The notes under the pieces are model-generated. The model was given only the letters and a program-made list of their open reading frames with translations, was not told the origin of the DNA and searched no databases. A DNA stretch of 64,000 nt from Pseudovibrio axinellae (GTDB lineage Bacteria; Pseudomonadota; Alphaproteobacteria; Rhizobiales; Stappiaceae): assembly GCF_900110875.1 (NCBI RefSeq), contig NZ_FOFM01000004.1, forward strand, positions 248,001-312,000. The letters are read 5' to 3'. Positions within the stretch are counted from its first letter, which is position 1. Every line of letters begins with the position of its first letter. Below, piece by piece: positions 38,419 to 48,966 of the stretch. The position numbers and the translations under genes are program-made.

Positions 38419-39603
38419 ATGGCTGAGGCTCAGGTACGAAATTTTAATATTAACTTTGGTCCGCAGCACCCTGCGGCGCACGGTGTGCTTCGTCTGGTTC
38501 TTGAACTGGACGGTGAGGTGGTTACACGCGTTGACCCGCACATCGGCTTGCTGCACCGGGGTACTGAAAAGCTGATCGAGCACAAGACCTATCTTCAGGC
38601 TGTGCCTTACTTTGATCGGTTGGACTATGTTGCACCAATGAACCAGGAGCATGCGTATGCTCTTGCTGTAGAGCGCTTGCTTGGTATTGAAGTGCCAAAG
38701 CGTGGCTCTCTCATTCGTGTGCTTTACTCCGAAATTGGTCGTCTGCTTTCACATTTGTTGAATGTCACAACGCAGGCTATGGACGTTGGTGCGTTGACGC
38801 CGCCGCTGTGGGGCTTTGAGCCACGTGAAGAGCTAATGGGCTTTTACGAACGCGGGTGTGGTGCACGAATGCACGCCGCTTACGTGCGTCCAGGCGGTGT
38901 GCATCAGGACCTGCCGCAAGCTTTGCTCGACGATATGTGGAACTGGTGTGATCCGTTCCTGAAGACACTCGATGACATCGAAGGTCTTTTGACCGACAAC
39001 CGTATCTTTAAGCAGCGTAACGTTGATATTGGCGTTGTTGATCTTGATGAAGCCTGGGCAATGGGCTTTTCCGGTGTGATGGTTCGTGGTTCTGGCGCGA
39101 AGTGGGATCTGCGTAAATCGCAGCCGTACGAGTGCTATGATGAAATGGACTTCGAGATTGCAATCGGCAAAAACGGCGATTGTTATGACCGTTACCTGAT
39201 CCGTATGTTTGAGATGCGCCAATCTGTGCGCATTATGAAGCAGTGTCTTGAGATGCTGGGTAAGGAAACAGGCCCTGTTTCTTCTGCCGATGGTAAGATT
39301 GTTCCTCCTAAGCGCAACGAGATGAAGCGCTCCATGGAAGCTTTGATCCACCACTTCAAGCTATACACCGAAGGCTATAAAGTCCCTGAGGGCGAGATTT
39401 ATGCTGCCGTTGAAGCGCCTAAGGGCGAATTTGGCGTCTATCTCGTTTCCGATGGAACCAACAAGCCTTACCGCTGCAAGATCAAGGCTCCTGGCTTTGC
39501 GCATTTGCAGGCGTTGGATTACCTGTGCCGCGGCCATCTGTTGGCTGACGTTGCCGCTGTCATCGGTTCCATCGATATCGTATTTGGGGAGATTGACCGG
39601 TAA
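38419..39603 (+). CDS. nuoD: NADH-quinone oxidoreductase subunit D
   Basis: This 394-residue subunit forms the quinone cavity with Nuo[10 protein letters not shown] near residue 14 carries the quinone-site histidine, and the H-R-G-T-E-K segment is near 43. It is related to the large subunit of NiFe hydrogenases but has lost the metal ligands. Its stop and the nuoE start overlap as TAATG-type coupling. Confidence 0.97.
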   Translation: MAEAQVRNFNINFGPQHPAAHGVLRLVLELDGEVVTRVDPHIGLLHRGTEKLIEHKTYLQAVPYFDRLDYVAPMNQEHAYALAVERLLGIEVPKRGSLIRVLYSEIGRLLSHLLNVTTQAMDVGALTPPLWGFEPREELMGFYERGCGARMHAAYVRPGGVHQDLPQALLDDMWNWCDPFLKTLDDIEGLLTDNRIFKQRNVDIGVVDLDEAWAMGFSGVMVRGSGAKWDLRKSQPYECYDEMDFEIAIGKNGDCYDRYLIRMFEMRQSVRIMKQCLEMLGKETGPVSSADGKIVPPKRNEMKRSMEALIHHFKLYTEGYKVPEGEIYAAVEAPKGEFGVYLVSDGTNKPYRCKIKAPGFAHLQALDYLCRGHLLADVAAVIGSIDIVFGEIDR

Positions 39604-40403
39604 TGTCAGTGCGTCGTCTTCATCACGAACAGCCAGAATCCTTTGAGTTCACACCAGAGAACCTGGCGTGGGCGAAAAAAGTTATTGAGCGCTACCCAGA
39701 GGGACGGCAGGCATCTGCTGTTGTTCCGGTTATGTGGCGTGCGCAGGAGCAGGTTGGTTGGGTGACCGAGCCAGCGATCCGTGTGATCTCTGAGTTGCTC
39801 GATATGCCTCGTATCCGCGTTTTGGAAGTGGCAACCTTTTACACCATGTTCCAGCTGCAGCCGGTCGGTAAGAAAGCCCACATTCAGGTGTGTGGCACGA
39901 CCCCTTGCCAGCTGCGCGGCTCTGAAGAGCTTGTTAAGGTCTGTAAGAGCAAGATTTCTGAGACACCTCATACCCTTTCTGAGGATGGAAACTTCTCCTG
40001 GGAAGAGGTTGAGTGCCTTGGTGCTTGCGTGAACGCGCCGATGGTGCAGATCTTCAAAGATTTCTATGAGGATCTGGACGTTGAGAAGTTTGAAAAGCTT
40101 CTTGATGACATTGCAGGCGGCAAGCCTGTTCTGCCAGGCCCACAAGGCGTTGATCGTATCTTTGCAGCTCCAGAAGGTGGCCCAACCACATTGCTGAGTA
40201 TTGAGGACACCACTAAGGGTGCGCCTCAAGAAGCAGTTGTTGTTGAGGGCTCTGACGCGGCATCACGCCATCATGCAGGTGATGCTTTGAACACTGGCGG
40301 TGCTGGTTATACAGGTATTCCACGCCCTGCTGAGGCAGGATTTGCGGAGTTCATTGAACGTCACCGCAAGGCTGAGGAAGCCAAAGCGAAAGGTGAGGGA
40401 TAA
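39603..40403 (+). CDS. nuoE: NADH-quinone oxidoreductase subunit E
   Basis: This 266-residue thioredoxin-like subunit binds the 2Fe-2S cluster N1a through C-G-T-T-P-C and C-L-G-A-C motifs (about residues 98-145). It is about 100 residues longer than E. coli NuoE; the extra C-terminal part, after about residue 175, is alanine/glycine-rich, ends in a charged helix, and is common in alphaproteobacteria. It forms the NADH-oxidising unit with NuoF and NuoG. nuoF follows after 3 bp. Confidence 0.96.
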   Translation: MSVRRLHHEQPESFEFTPENLAWAKKVIERYPEGRQASAVVPVMWRAQEQVGWVTEPAIRVISELLDMPRIRVLEVATFYTMFQLQPVGKKAHIQVCGTTPCQLRGSEELVKVCKSKISETPHTLSEDGNFSWEEVECLGACVNAPMVQIFKDFYEDLDVEKFEKLLDDIAGGKPVLPGPQGVDRIFAAPEGGPTTLLSIEDTTKGAPQEAVVVEGSDAASRHHAGDALNTGGAGYTGIPRPAEAGFAEFIERHRKAEEAKAKGEG

Positions 40404-40406
40404 GCG

Positions 40407-41708
40407 ATGCTGAACGATTCTGATCGTATCTTCACCAACCTTTATGGTTTGCATGACTGGGGGCTCGAAGGAGCCCGTCAGCGCGGATCATGGTCAGGTA
40501 CCAAAGAGATTATCGAAAAAGGTCGTGACTGGATCATCGACGAAATGAAGTCCTCTGGCCTTCGTGGTCGCGGTGGTGCGGGTTTCCCGACTGGCCTGAA
40601 ATGGTCCTTCATGCCGAAGGTAAGTGATGGTCGTCCGTCCTACCTTGTGGTCAATGCAGATGAGTCCGAGCCGGGCACCTGTAAAGACCGTGAAATCATG
40701 CGTCATGATCCTCACCATCTGGTTGAAGGGTGTCTGGTTGCTGGTTTTGCGATGGGTGCTATTGCAGCTTACATCTACGTGCGCGGCGAGTTTATTCGCG
40801 AACGTGAACGCCTGCAGGCTGCCATTGATCAGGCCTATGATGCTGGCCTGATCGGCAAAAGCAACAAGAACGGTTACGACTTTGATATCTACGTGCACCA
40901 CGGTGCAGGGGCTTACATTTGTGGTGAAGAAACCGCATTGCTTGAAAGCCTTGAAGGTAAAAAAGGTCAGCCGCGTCTGAAGCCTCCGTTCCCTGCGAAC
41001 ATGGGTATTTATGGTTGCCCGACAACCGTGAATAACGTGGAATCCATTGCTGTTGCGCCGAGCATTTTGAAGCGCGGCGGTGCCTGGTTCTCTGGAATTG
41101 GCCGTGAAAACAACGCCGGTACAAAACTATTTTGTATTTCCGGGCATGTTGAGCGTCCTTGTACCGTTGAAGAAGCGATGGGCGTTTCCTTCAAGGATCT
41201 GATTGAAAAGCACTGTGGTGGTATCCGTGGTGGCTGGGACAATCTGCTGGCAGTTATTCCGGGTGGTTCTTCTGTTCCTTGTGTCAAGGGCGAAGATATC
41301 CGTGATGCCAAGATGGACTTTGATGGTCTGCGTGATGTTGGTTCCTCGCTGGGAACCGCTGCCGTGATCGTGATGGATAAGTCAACGGACATCATCAAGG
41401 CGATCGCTCGACTATCGTACTTCTACAAGCACGAAAGCTGCGGACAGTGCACACCTTGCCGTGAAGGCACGGGCTGGATGTGGCGCGTGATGGAACGGAT
41501 GGTGAAGGGCGAGAGCTCTTATGAAGAGATCGACATGTTGCTCAAGGTTACCAAGCAGGTAGAAGGTCATACGATCTGTGCGCTTGGTGATGCAGCTGCA
41601 TGGCCTATTCAAGGTTTGATCAAGAACTTCCGCCCTGTGATTGAAGACCGGATCGACCAGTTCGTTGCCACGCAGCGTATGCCGACCGATAAGATCGCAG
41701 CAGAGTAA
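40407..41708 (+). CDS. nuoF: NADH-quinone oxidoreductase subunit F
   Basis: This 433-residue subunit oxidises NADH. The glycine-rich FMN/NADH site is [10 protein letters not shown] near residue 53, the second flavin segment is [12 protein letters not shown], and the 4Fe-4S cluster N3 is held by C-G-Q-C-T-P-C near 346 and a later cysteine (H-T-I-C). Length is as in the family. Confidence 0.97.
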   Translation: MLNDSDRIFTNLYGLHDWGLEGARQRGSWSGTKEIIEKGRDWIIDEMKSSGLRGRGGAGFPTGLKWSFMPKVSDGRPSYLVVNADESEPGTCKDREIMRHDPHHLVEGCLVAGFAMGAIAAYIYVRGEFIRERERLQAAIDQAYDAGLIGKSNKNGYDFDIYVHHGAGAYICGEETALLESLEGKKGQPRLKPPFPANMGIYGCPTTVNNVESIAVAPSILKRGGAWFSGIGRENNAGTKLFCISGHVERPCTVEEAMGVSFKDLIEKHCGGIRGGWDNLLAVIPGGSSVPCVKGEDIRDAKMDFDGLRDVGSSLGTAAVIVMDKSTDIIKAIARLSYFYKHESCGQCTPCREGTGWMWRVMERMVKGESSYEEIDMLLKVTKQVEGHTICALGDAAAWPIQGLIKNFRPVIEDRIDQFVATQRMPTDKIAAE

Positions 41709-41714
41709 GACTTG

Positions 41715-41760
41715 TGCTTTTAGAGCTGGCGCGCGACATGCGCTGCCGGTTTCTAAAGCA
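41715..41760 (+). other. Hairpin in the nuoF-nuoG spacer
   Basis: TGCTTTTAGA (41715-41724) pairs with TCTAAAGCA (41752-41760) with one bulged T; GGCGCGC and GCGCTGCC can pair inside. No T-run follows. Confidence 0.6.
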
Positions 41761-41778
41761 AAGCCGAATGGATTTTAA

Positions 41779-41841
41779 GTGACTGAGCTTCTTGAAGCCT
41801 CTCTTGGCGAAGAAGCAAAGGGTGAGGACGCCAACGCATGA
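41779..41841 (+). CDS. Possible 20-codon ORF translationally coupled to nuoG
   Basis: A GTG at 41779 directly after an in-frame TAA opens 20 codons, [12 protein letters not shown] and so on, ending in a TGA that overlaps the nuoG ATG (ATGA). The peptide is acidic. There is no strong ribosome site for the GTG. It may act only to bring ribosomes to nuoG, or be chance. I do not recognise the peptide. Confidence 0.3.
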   Translation: MTELLEASLGEEAKGEDANA

Positions 41842-43934
41842 CCAAGATTGTCGTCGACGGCAAAGAGATTGAAGTTCCTGCGGATTATACCGTTATGCAG
41901 GCCTGTGAAGAGGCCGGCGCGGAAATCCCAAGGTTCTGTTATCATGACCGGCTCTCTGTGGCTGGTAACTGCCGCATGTGCCTTGTGGAAGTAAAAGGTG
42001 GACCGCCAAAGCCGGTTGCCTCTTGTGCAATGGGTGTTAAGGACTTGCGTCCGGGGCCGGAAGGGCAGCCGCCACAGGTCTTTACGAAGTCTCCTATGGT
42101 GAAGAAAGCGCGTGAAGGTGTGATGGAGTTTCTCCTGATCAACCACCCGCTGGATTGCCCTATCTGTGACCAAGGCGGTGAGTGTGATCTTCAAGATCAG
42201 GCCATGGCTTACGGTGTAGATAGTTCCCGTTACGTGGAAAACAAGCGCGCGGTTGAAAATAAATACATTGGCCCGCTCGTGAAAACGATCATGACGCGCT
42301 GCATTCACTGCACCCGTTGTGTTCGCTTTACGACCGAGGTTGCCGGTGTTTCTGAGCTGGGGCTGATTGGCCGTGGTGAAGACGCTGAAATTACCACGTA
42401 TCTTGAAGAAGCGCTTTCCTCTGAACTACAGGGCAATGTGATTGACCTTTGTCCGGTTGGTGCTCTGACTTCCCGCCCATACGAGTTTAATGCTCGTCCT
42501 TGGGAGCTGGTGAAGACAGAGAGCGTTGACGTGATGGACGCCCTTGGCTCTGCTATCCGTGTTGATACACGCGGTAAAGAAGTTATGCGCATCATGCCTC
42601 GCCTCAATGAAGAGGTGAATGAGGAATGGATTTCTGACAAGACCCGTTTCATCTGGGATGGTTTGAAGACACAGCGTCTGGATCGCCCATATGTAAAGCA
42701 GAACGGAAAGCTGGCTGCGGCGAGCTGGAGTGATGCGCTGAAGGTCGTTGCTGAAAAAGTCAAAGCTGCTGGTGGTTCAAAAACTGCTGCGATTGCTGGT
42801 GACCTTGCTTCTGTTGAAGACATGTTTGCTCTGAAGGCTCTTATGGAGTCCATCGGGTCTGCAAACATGGACTGTCGTCAGGACGGCGCTCAGCTTGACC
42901 CATCACTTGGCCGCACGACTTATCTGTTTAACTCTTCGGTAGAAGGTATTGAAGATGCTGATGCAATTCTTCTCGTGGGTGCTAATCCACGTGTCGAAGC
43001 GCCGGTTCTCAATGCTCGTATTCGCAAGGCATGGCGTCACGGCGCGGTGAAGGTTGGCATGATTGGCCAGCCTGCAGACCTGACCTATGACGTGGACTAC
43101 CTGGGTGCTGGTGCAGATACACTTGCTGACATCGTTTCTGGCAAGCATGCTTTTGCTGAGGTTTTGAAGACTGCGTCGCGGCCAATGATCATTGTTGGTG
43201 AAGGTGCTATTGCCCGTGAAGACGGGGCGGCTATTCTTTCAAACGCGGCCAAGCTTGCTGAAAGCGTTGGCGCTGTGAGTGATGAGTGGAACGGCTTTAA
43301 CGTTCTGCACACTGCTGCAAGCCGTGTTGGTGGTCTTGATATCGGGCTCGTTCCGGGTGAGGGCGGTCTGAATACCGGTGGTATTCAAGATGCAGCTGCC
43401 AAAGGTGACGTCGATGTTGTGTTCCTGCTTGGTGCAGATGAACTGGACATGGCCTCCTTCGGTGATGCATTCGTCGTTTACATTGGTACCCATGGCGATC
43501 GCGGTGCACACCGCGCTGATGCTATTCTTCCAGCTGCAGCTTACACGGAAAAGCCAGGCACTTACGTGAATCTGGAAGGCCGTGTTCAGCTTGCAAATCG
43601 CGCTGCATTCCCACCAGGTGATGCTCGTGAAGACTGGGCGATTATTCGTGCGCTGTCTGGCGCACTTGGTCAGCCTCTGGCCTTTAACAGCTTTGCGCAG
43701 CTTCGCAGTGCTCTCACAACAGCTGTGCCACACATGGCAAATAGCGGTTGTATCGCAACTGGCGTGGCTTCGGATGTATCCAAGCTTTCCGCTGTTGGTG
43801 GCACCATGAGCGGCTCTGGCTTTGCGCAGGCATTCAGTGATTTTTATCTAACCAACCCGATTGCCCGAGCTTCAGCGGTGATGGCGGAGTGTTCAGCACT
43901 CGCCATGCAGCGTCGAGCTGAGGCGGCGGAATAA
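41838..43934 (+). CDS. nuoG: NADH-quinone oxidoreductase subunit G
   Basis: This 698-residue subunit carries the chain of clusters that takes electrons from NuoF. The N-terminal part shows the 2Fe-2S ligands (C-Y-H-D-R, C-R-M-C), the H-x3-C cluster motif [14 protein letters not shown], and the 4Fe-4S motif C-I-H-C-T-R-C. The rest is a degenerate molybdopterin-oxidoreductase fold. Its ATG overlaps the stop of the possible 20-codon ORF. The GAGG ribosome site lies about 10 nt upstream. Confidence 0.97.
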   Translation: MTKIVVDGKEIEVPADYTVMQACEEAGAEIPRFCYHDRLSVAGNCRMCLVEVKGGPPKPVASCAMGVKDLRPGPEGQPPQVFTKSPMVKKAREGVMEFLLINHPLDCPICDQGGECDLQDQAMAYGVDSSRYVENKRAVENKYIGPLVKTIMTRCIHCTRCVRFTTEVAGVSELGLIGRGEDAEITTYLEEALSSELQGNVIDLCPVGALTSRPYEFNARPWELVKTESVDVMDALGSAIRVDTRGKEVMRIMPRLNEEVNEEWISDKTRFIWDGLKTQRLDRPYVKQNGKLAAASWSDALKVVAEKVKAAGGSKTAAIAGDLASVEDMFALKALMESIGSANMDCRQDGAQLDPSLGRTTYLFNSSVEGIEDADAILLVGANPRVEAPVLNARIRKAWRHGAVKVGMIGQPADLTYDVDYLGAGADTLADIVSGKHAFAEVLKTASRPMIIVGEGAIAREDGAAILSNAAKLAESVGAVSDEWNGFNVLHTAASRVGGLDIGLVPGEGGLNTGGIQDAAAKGDVDVVFLLGADELDMASFGDAFVVYIGTHGDRGAHRADAILPAAAYTEKPGTYVNLEGRVQLANRAAFPPGDAREDWAIIRALSGALGQPLAFNSFAQLRSALTTAVPHMANSGCIATGVASDVSKLSAVGGTMSGSGFAQAFSDFYLTNPIARASAVMAECSALAMQRRAEAAE

Positions 43935-43947
43935 GGGGACGGTGAGT

Positions 43948-45021
43948 ATGGAAAGTTTTTTCTGGGATTATGGTTGGCCGCTGATCGTCATGCTCTTACA
44001 GAGCGTGTTGTTGATGGTCGTGCTGCTGCTGATCGTTGCCTACATCCTTTACGCTGACCGTAAGATCTGGGCTGCTGTCCAGATCCGTCGTGGTCCTAAC
44101 GTGGTTGGCCCCTGGGGCTTGCTGCAAAGTTTTGCTGACCTTTTGAAATTCGTTTTGAAAGAGCCAGTGATCCCATCGGGGTCTGACAAGTTCCTGTTTT
44201 TGTTTGCACCGCTGGTCACAGTGGTTCTCTCGCTTGCTGCATGGGTTGTTATTCCAGTTGCAGACGGGTGGGTGATTGCCAACATCAACGTGGGTATTTT
44301 GTACGTGTTCGCGATCAGCTCTCTTGGAGTTTATGGCGTGATCATCGGGGGTTGGGCGTCCAACTCCAAATACCCGTTCCTGTCAGCGCTTCGTTCGGCA
44401 GCGCAGATGGTTTCTTACGAAGTTTCTATCGGCTTTGTGATTGTGACCGTGCTGCTTTGCGTGGGGTCTTTGAACCTGACCGAGATCGTTTATGCGCAGC
44501 AGGCTCGCGGGCTTGCTCATATGCTGGGCGTTCCTTGGCTGTCTATCTTGAACTGGTATTGGTTGCCGCTGTTCCCGATGTTCGTGGTGTTCTTTGTTTC
44601 CGCTCTTGCTGAAACAAACCGTCCGCCATTCGATCTGGCGGAAGCGGAATCTGAACTGGTTGCTGGCTTCATGGTTGAGTACGGTTCAACCCCATACATG
44701 ATGTTCATGCTGGGTGAATATGTTGCCATCTCGCTGATGTGTGCGCTGATGACCATCCTGTTCATGGGTGGCTGGTTGCCTCCGGTTGATATTGCTCCAT
44801 TCACTTGGGTTCCGGGAATTGTCTGGTTCTTGCTTAAGTGCCTGTTGGTGTTCTTCTTCATCTCCATGGCAAAAGCAATGGTCCCTCGGTACCGCTATGA
44901 CCAGCTGATGCGTCTGGGCTGGAAAGTCTTCCTGCCGCTTTCACTTGGTATGGTGTTCGTCGTTGCCTTTGTACTGATGTTCATGGGCTGGACACCACCG
45001 GTTGGTGGGTTCGGAGCATGA
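43948..45021 (+). CDS. nuoH: NADH-quinone oxidoreductase subunit H
   Basis: This 357-residue membrane subunit with eight helices sits under the quinone site. It shows the early [17 protein letters not shown] motif and the [16 protein letters not shown] loop. I use ATG 43948, 9 nt after AGGGG; the GTG at 43942 is only 3 nt from that site. Its TGA overlaps the next ATG (ATGA), coupling a 78-residue protein. Confidence 0.96.
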   Translation: MESFFWDYGWPLIVMLLQSVLLMVVLLLIVAYILYADRKIWAAVQIRRGPNVVGPWGLLQSFADLLKFVLKEPVIPSGSDKFLFLFAPLVTVVLSLAAWVVIPVADGWVIANINVGILYVFAISSLGVYGVIIGGWASNSKYPFLSALRSAAQMVSYEVSIGFVIVTVLLCVGSLNLTEIVYAQQARGLAHMLGVPWLSILNWYWLPLFPMFVVFFVSALAETNRPPFDLAEAESELVAGFMVEYGSTPYMMFMLGEYVAISLMCALMTILFMGGWLPPVDIAPFTWVPGIVWFLLKCLLVFFFISMAKAMVPRYRYDQLMRLGWKVFLPLSLGMVFVVAFVLMFMGWTPPVGGFGA

Positions 45022-45254
45022 TGTCCATCGCTGGGTTAATCGGCGGTGTCATGGGAATTTATCTTGGGTGGTTGAACTACCGGCTCCTACTGGGGTTTGT
45101 GGAAGCGGCCATCAACAAAGGAAGAGAGCGCAACCCAACTGAGAAAAGTTGGGTTGAGCTGGCGGAACCGACGATCCGCAAACTCATTTTTACCCTGACG
45201 ATTATCGGTATTCCGATCATCGGATATCTCGCCGGAGCTAGCATTGCTCCTTAA
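45018..45254 (+). CDS. Small two-helix membrane protein inside the nuo operon
   Basis: This 78-residue protein overlaps the nuoH stop by 4 bp, so it is translated with complex I genes. It has one hydrophobic stretch at about 4-29 and another at about 54-76, with a basic, polar loop between ([12 protein letters not shown]). I do not recognise a family, and it is not one of the 14 core subunits. Its place suggests an accessory or assembly role for complex I, or a lineage-specific supernumerary subunit; both are inference. The second helix is G/I/P-rich. Codon use looks like its neighbours. Confidence 0.8.
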   Translation: MMSIAGLIGGVMGIYLGWLNYRLLLGFVEAAINKGRERNPTEKSWVELAEPTIRKLIFTLTIIGIPIIGYLAGASIAP

Positions 45255-45273
45255 ATCGAGAGGAAAGGGTAAC

Positions 45274-45314
45274 GAGAACCTAGTATGACTTCTTAGAAGT
45301 ACTTTCTGGTTCTC
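45274..45314 (+). other. Hairpin in the spacer before nuoI
   Basis: Outer arms GAGAACC (45274-45280) and GGTTCTC (45308-45314) are perfect; inner arms ACTTC (45288-45292) and GAAGT (45296-45300) are perfect too, separated by equal 7-nt internal loops. No T-run. Confidence 0.8.
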
Positions 45315-45376
45315 TTGGATTGTAATCGATCATTCATGCTGGTGGCATGTTCGATCAAGAAAGGGCTGTAAAGGCT

Positions 45377-45865
45377 ATGGGACTGGGACAGGCCGCAAAG
45401 TCGTTGCTGTTAAAGGAGTTCGTTTCGGCGTTTTTTCTCGCCATGCGTTACTTCTTTAAGCCAAAGCCGACGATCAACTATCCCTTTGAGAAGGGTGCTG
45501 TAAGTCCGCGTTTTCGCGGTGAACACGCCTTGCGCCGGTATCCGAACGGAGAAGAGCGCTGCATTGCTTGTAAGCTGTGTGAAGCGATCTGTCCTGCGCA
45601 GGCCATTACGATTGAAGCAGGACCGCGCCGTAACGATGGTACGCGCCGGACCACACGCTACGACATTGACATGACCAAATGTATCTACTGCGGTTTTTGT
45701 CAGGAAGCGTGTCCAGTGGACGCGATCGTAGAAGGCCCGAATTTTGAATTTGCGACCGAGACGCGTGAGGAGCTGTTCTATGACAAGGACAAGCTTCTTG
45801 TGAACGGCGATCGCTGGGAGCGTGAAATCGCTCGTAATATCGAGTTGGATGCTCCTTACCGTTAA
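45377..45865 (+). CDS. nuoI: NADH-quinone oxidoreductase subunit I
   Basis: This 162-residue ferredoxin-like subunit carries clusters N6a and N6b, held by [12 protein letters not shown] and [12 protein letters not shown]. Electrons pass from NuoG through here to NuoB. I start at ATG 45377 (M-G-L-G-Q-A-A-K), the usual alphaproteobacterial start; a frame from ATG 45347 would add 10 residues. Neither has a strong ribosome site, so this start is only probable. Confidence 0.95.
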   Translation: MGLGQAAKSLLLKEFVSAFFLAMRYFFKPKPTINYPFEKGAVSPRFRGEHALRRYPNGEERCIACKLCEAICPAQAITIEAGPRRNDGTRRTTRYDIDMTKCIYCGFCQEACPVDAIVEGPNFEFATETREELFYDKDKLLVNGDRWEREIARNIELDAPYR

Positions 45866-45881
45866 CGGTGAGGAGTGAGAT

Positions 45882-45921
45882 TTGTCTGGTGATGGCCTTC
45901 GGGTCTAGCGGGACGAGACAA
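45882..45921 (+). other. Inverted repeat in the nuoI-nuoJ spacer
   Basis: TTGTCT (45882-45887) and AGACAA (45916-45921) match perfectly; the 28-nt loop contains a short GGCCTTCGGGTC fold. Confidence 0.5.
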
Positions 45922-45943
45922 TAGGACAAAGGCAACCTTAAAA

Positions 45944-46558
45944 ATGGTTTTGCAGGCCCTGTTTTTTTATCTGTTTGCCGCGCTTGCGGTGGCCTCTGCC
46001 TTCATGGTGGTTGCATCACGCAATCCGGTTCATTCAGTACTGTTCCTCATCCTGTGCTTCTTTAATGCGGCCGGGTTGTTTGTACTGATTGGCGCTGAGT
46101 ATCTGGCGATGCTTCTGGTTGTTGTCTACGTGGGGGCGGTCATGGTGCTGTTCCTGTTCGTTGTCATGATGCTGGATGTAGATTTTGCTGAGATGCGTCA
46201 AGGCTTTCTGCAGTATCTGCCAATCGGTGCTTTGATTGGTGTCATTCTGCTGGCCGAATTGCTGATGGTTATCAGCGGTTGGGTTATTGCGCCAGGTATG
46301 CTGGGCGAGGGGGCTGCTCCTACGCCTCCAGTTGAGCAAACACAGAATATCGCCGCTATCGGTGAATTGCTTTACACCCGCTACATATACTGGTTCCAGC
46401 TTTCTGGTCTGGTACTGCTGGTTGCAATGATCGGTGCGATTGTATTGACCCTTCGCCACAAGCCCGGTGTTCGCCGTCAGAATATTTCTGAACAGGTGGC
46501 CCGTCGCCCTGAGACCTCTATTGAAGTGGTCAAAGTGGAAAGTGGCAAGGGACTATAA
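45944..46558 (+). CDS. nuoJ: NADH-quinone oxidoreductase subunit J
   Basis: This 204-residue membrane subunit has five helices. The helix-3 segment around V-Y-V-G-A-V-M-V-L-F-L-F-V contains the conserved pi-bulge region that links quinone reduction to proton pumping. The C-terminal 45 residues are soluble and basic. It is followed by a 112-bp spacer with a two-tier hairpin before nuoK. Confidence 0.95.
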   Translation: MVLQALFFYLFAALAVASAFMVVASRNPVHSVLFLILCFFNAAGLFVLIGAEYLAMLLVVVYVGAVMVLFLFVVMMLDVDFAEMRQGFLQYLPIGALIGVILLAELLMVISGWVIAPGMLGEGAAPTPPVEQTQNIAAIGELLYTRYIYWFQLSGLVLLVAMIGAIVLTLRHKPGVRRQNISEQVARRPETSIEVVKVESGKGL

Positions 46559-46594
46559 GGCGCGCATGTCGCGTGTCTTAAACCTTAATCCGTA

Positions 46595-46633
46595 CCGAAG
46601 AGACGACCTTTTTGAAAAAGGTTCTTTCTTCGG
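46595..46633 (+). other. Two-tier hairpin in the nuoJ-nuoK spacer
   Basis: Outer arms CCGAAGA (46595-46601) and TCTTCGG (46627-46633), inner arms ACCTTT (46606-46611) and AAAGGT (46617-46622), each perfect, with 4-nt internal loops on both sides. Confidence 0.82.
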
Positions 46634-46670
46634 AGTTTGAATAGAACACGGGGAGCACTGAGAGGCGCCC

Positions 46671-46979
46671 ATGGAAATTGGCATAGCGCACTATCTCGGG
46701 GTCGCAGCGATCCTATTCACCATCGGGATCTTTGGCATCTTTCTTAACAGAAAGAACGTCATCGTGATCCTGATGTCTATCGAGCTTCTTTTGCTCGCAG
46801 TTAATATCAACCTGGTGGCGTTCTCCTACTTTATGCAGGATATGGTTGGTCAGATCTTTGCGCTCCTGGTTCTCACCGTTGCAGCTGCAGAGGCGGCCAT
46901 TGGCCTAGCTATTCTGGTTGTTTACTTCCGTAACCGCGGCTCTATTGCCGTGGAAGACATCAATATGATGAAAGGCTGA
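46671..46979 (+). CDS. nuoK: NADH-quinone oxidoreductase subunit K
   Basis: This 102-residue membrane subunit has three helices and the two buried glutamates of the pumping path (S-I-E-L-L-L near residue 38 and A-A-E-A-A near 74). It is homologous to MrpC. nuoL follows after 7 bp. Confidence 0.96.
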   Translation: MEIGIAHYLGVAAILFTIGIFGIFLNRKNVIVILMSIELLLLAVNINLVAFSYFMQDMVGQIFALLVLTVAAAEAAIGLAILVVYFRNRGSIAVEDINMMKG

Positions 46980-46986
46980 GGGGCGG

Positions 46987-48966
46987 ATGTTTTCAGCAAT
47001 CGTTTTTCTGCCGTTGCTTGGCTTCCTGATTGTCGGGTTATTCGGCAATCGGCTTGGGGTCAAAGCCAGCGAGTACATCACCAGCGGCTTTATGATCGTC
47101 GCAGCCCTGCTTTCCTGGGTGGTGTTTTTTCAATACGGCCTTGGGTCGGAGAGCACGCAGATTGTGACAATTTTCCGCTGGATCACCTCTGGAGATCTTG
47201 CGGTTAACTGGACGATCCGTGTGGATACGCTCACCGCAGTGATGCTGGTGGTTGTGAACTCGGTTTCATGTCTGGTTCACATCTACTCCATCGGGTACAT
47301 GCACCACGATCCGCATCGTCCGAGGTTCTTTGCCTACCTGTCCTTCTTTACCTTCTCAATGTTGGCACTGGTCACAGCTGATGACCTGCTGCAAATGTTC
47401 TTTGGTTGGGAAGGCGTTGGCCTGGCATCCTACCTGTTGATCGGGTTCTGGTACAAAAAACCTTCTGCCAATGCGGCTGCGATGAAAGCGTTCATCGTCA
47501 ACCGTGTGGGTGACTTTGGTTTTGCTCTGGGTATCTTCGGTGTCTTCTACCTATATGGATCCATCGACTTCACAACGATTTTCAGCAGCGGTCCTTCTCT
47601 TCTTGAGAATAAAGAGCCTGTCCTGAACTTCCTTGGCTATGAGTTGATGCCTGAAGCGGCACTGACAGTTGTTTGTCTGTTGCTCTTCATGGGTGCCATG
47701 GGTAAATCAGCTCAGTTCCTGCTTCACACCTGGTTGCCAGATGCGATGGAAGGGCCAACGCCTGTTTCCGCGCTGATCCACGCAGCGACCATGGTGACGG
47801 CTGGTGTGTTCATGGTTGCGCGTCTTGCGCCAATCTTTGAACTTGCACCAACGGCGCTGACTGTTGTGACCTTCTTTGGTGCAACGACTGCCTTCTTTGC
47901 AGCGACCATTGGCTGCGTGCAAAACGACATAAAGCGCGTGATTGCATACTCTACCTGTTCGCAGCTGGGTTACATGTTCGTGGCGCTGGGTGTTGGTGCG
48001 TTCGGTGTTGGTATCTTCCACCTGTTCACACACGCATTCTTTAAAGCACTGCTGTTCTTATGTGCTGGCTCCGTCATTCACTCTGTGTCTGACGAGCAGG
48101 ACATGCGTAAGATGGGTGGTCTGCGTAAGCACATTCCATGGACCTACTGGACCATGATGATTGGTACGTTGGCACTGACTGGTTTCGGTATTCCGTTCAC
48201 CTATATCGGTACAGCTGGCTTCATCTCCAAAGATGCGATCATTGAAGCTGCTTATGTTGGTCACAACATGTTTGCCACTTATGCCTTCTGGGCAACTGTG
48301 CTTGCAGCGGCATTGACCAGTTTTTACAGCTGGCGTTTGGTGTTCATGACCTTCCACGGTAAAACCCGTGCTTCTGTTGATGTGATGAAACACATCCATG
48401 AAAGCCCATGGGTTATGCTTGTACCGCTGCTGTTGCTTGCACTTGGTGCAGCACTTGCTGGTATGGTGTTCAAGGAAGCGTTCATCGGTCACGACTACGT
48501 CCACTTCTGGAAGAACGTCTTTGGCGGTACGAGCAGTGAGCTTGCAGTCATTGAAGAAATGCATCACGTGCATTGGCTCGTGAAACTTTCACCATGGCTT
48601 GCGATGGCTGGCGGATTCATCATTGCCTACCTCTTCTATATCGCTAAACCAGACATGCCTAAAGCTTTGGCACAGCGTCATAAGCCTCTCTACCTGTTCC
48701 TTTTGAACAAGTGGTACTTTGATGAGCTTTATGACTTCCTGTTTGTGAGGCCTTCTATGGCACTTGGCCGCTTCCTGTGGAAGCGTGGTGACGGCACTGT
48801 GATTGATGGACTTGGTCCAGATGGTGTTGCAGCGCGCGTACAACAGGTAACTGGTTGGGTTGTTCGTCTGCAGTCTGGTTACATTTATCACTACGCATTC
48901 GCCATGTTGATCGGGGTTGCCTTCTTCGTGACCCTGGCCATGTTCTCCGGTGGGGGAGTTCATTAA
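46987..48966 (+). CDS. nuoL: NADH-quinone oxidoreductase subunit L
   Basis: This 659-residue antiporter-like subunit is the distal proton pump. It shows [12 protein letters not shown] with the key glutamate near residue 144, the [14 protein letters not shown] segment with its lysine partner upstream (M-G-K-S-A-Q), and the long C-terminal lateral helix. Its TAA and the nuoM ATG share one base (TAATG). Confidence 0.96.
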   Translation: MFSAIVFLPLLGFLIVGLFGNRLGVKASEYITSGFMIVAALLSWVVFFQYGLGSESTQIVTIFRWITSGDLAVNWTIRVDTLTAVMLVVVNSVSCLVHIYSIGYMHHDPHRPRFFAYLSFFTFSMLALVTADDLLQMFFGWEGVGLASYLLIGFWYKKPSANAAAMKAFIVNRVGDFGFALGIFGVFYLYGSIDFTTIFSSGPSLLENKEPVLNFLGYELMPEAALTVVCLLLFMGAMGKSAQFLLHTWLPDAMEGPTPVSALIHAATMVTAGVFMVARLAPIFELAPTALTVVTFFGATTAFFAATIGCVQNDIKRVIAYSTCSQLGYMFVALGVGAFGVGIFHLFTHAFFKALLFLCAGSVIHSVSDEQDMRKMGGLRKHIPWTYWTMMIGTLALTGFGIPFTYIGTAGFISKDAIIEAAYVGHNMFATYAFWATVLAAALTSFYSWRLVFMTFHGKTRASVDVMKHIHESPWVMLVPLLLLALGAALAGMVFKEAFIGHDYVHFWKNVFGGTSSELAVIEEMHHVHWLVKLSPWLAMAGGFIIAYLFYIAKPDMPKALAQRHKPLYLFLLNKWYFDELYDFLFVRPSMALGRFLWKRGDGTVIDGLGPDGVAARVQQVTGWVVRLQSGYIYHYAFAMLIGVAFFVTLAMFSGGGVH

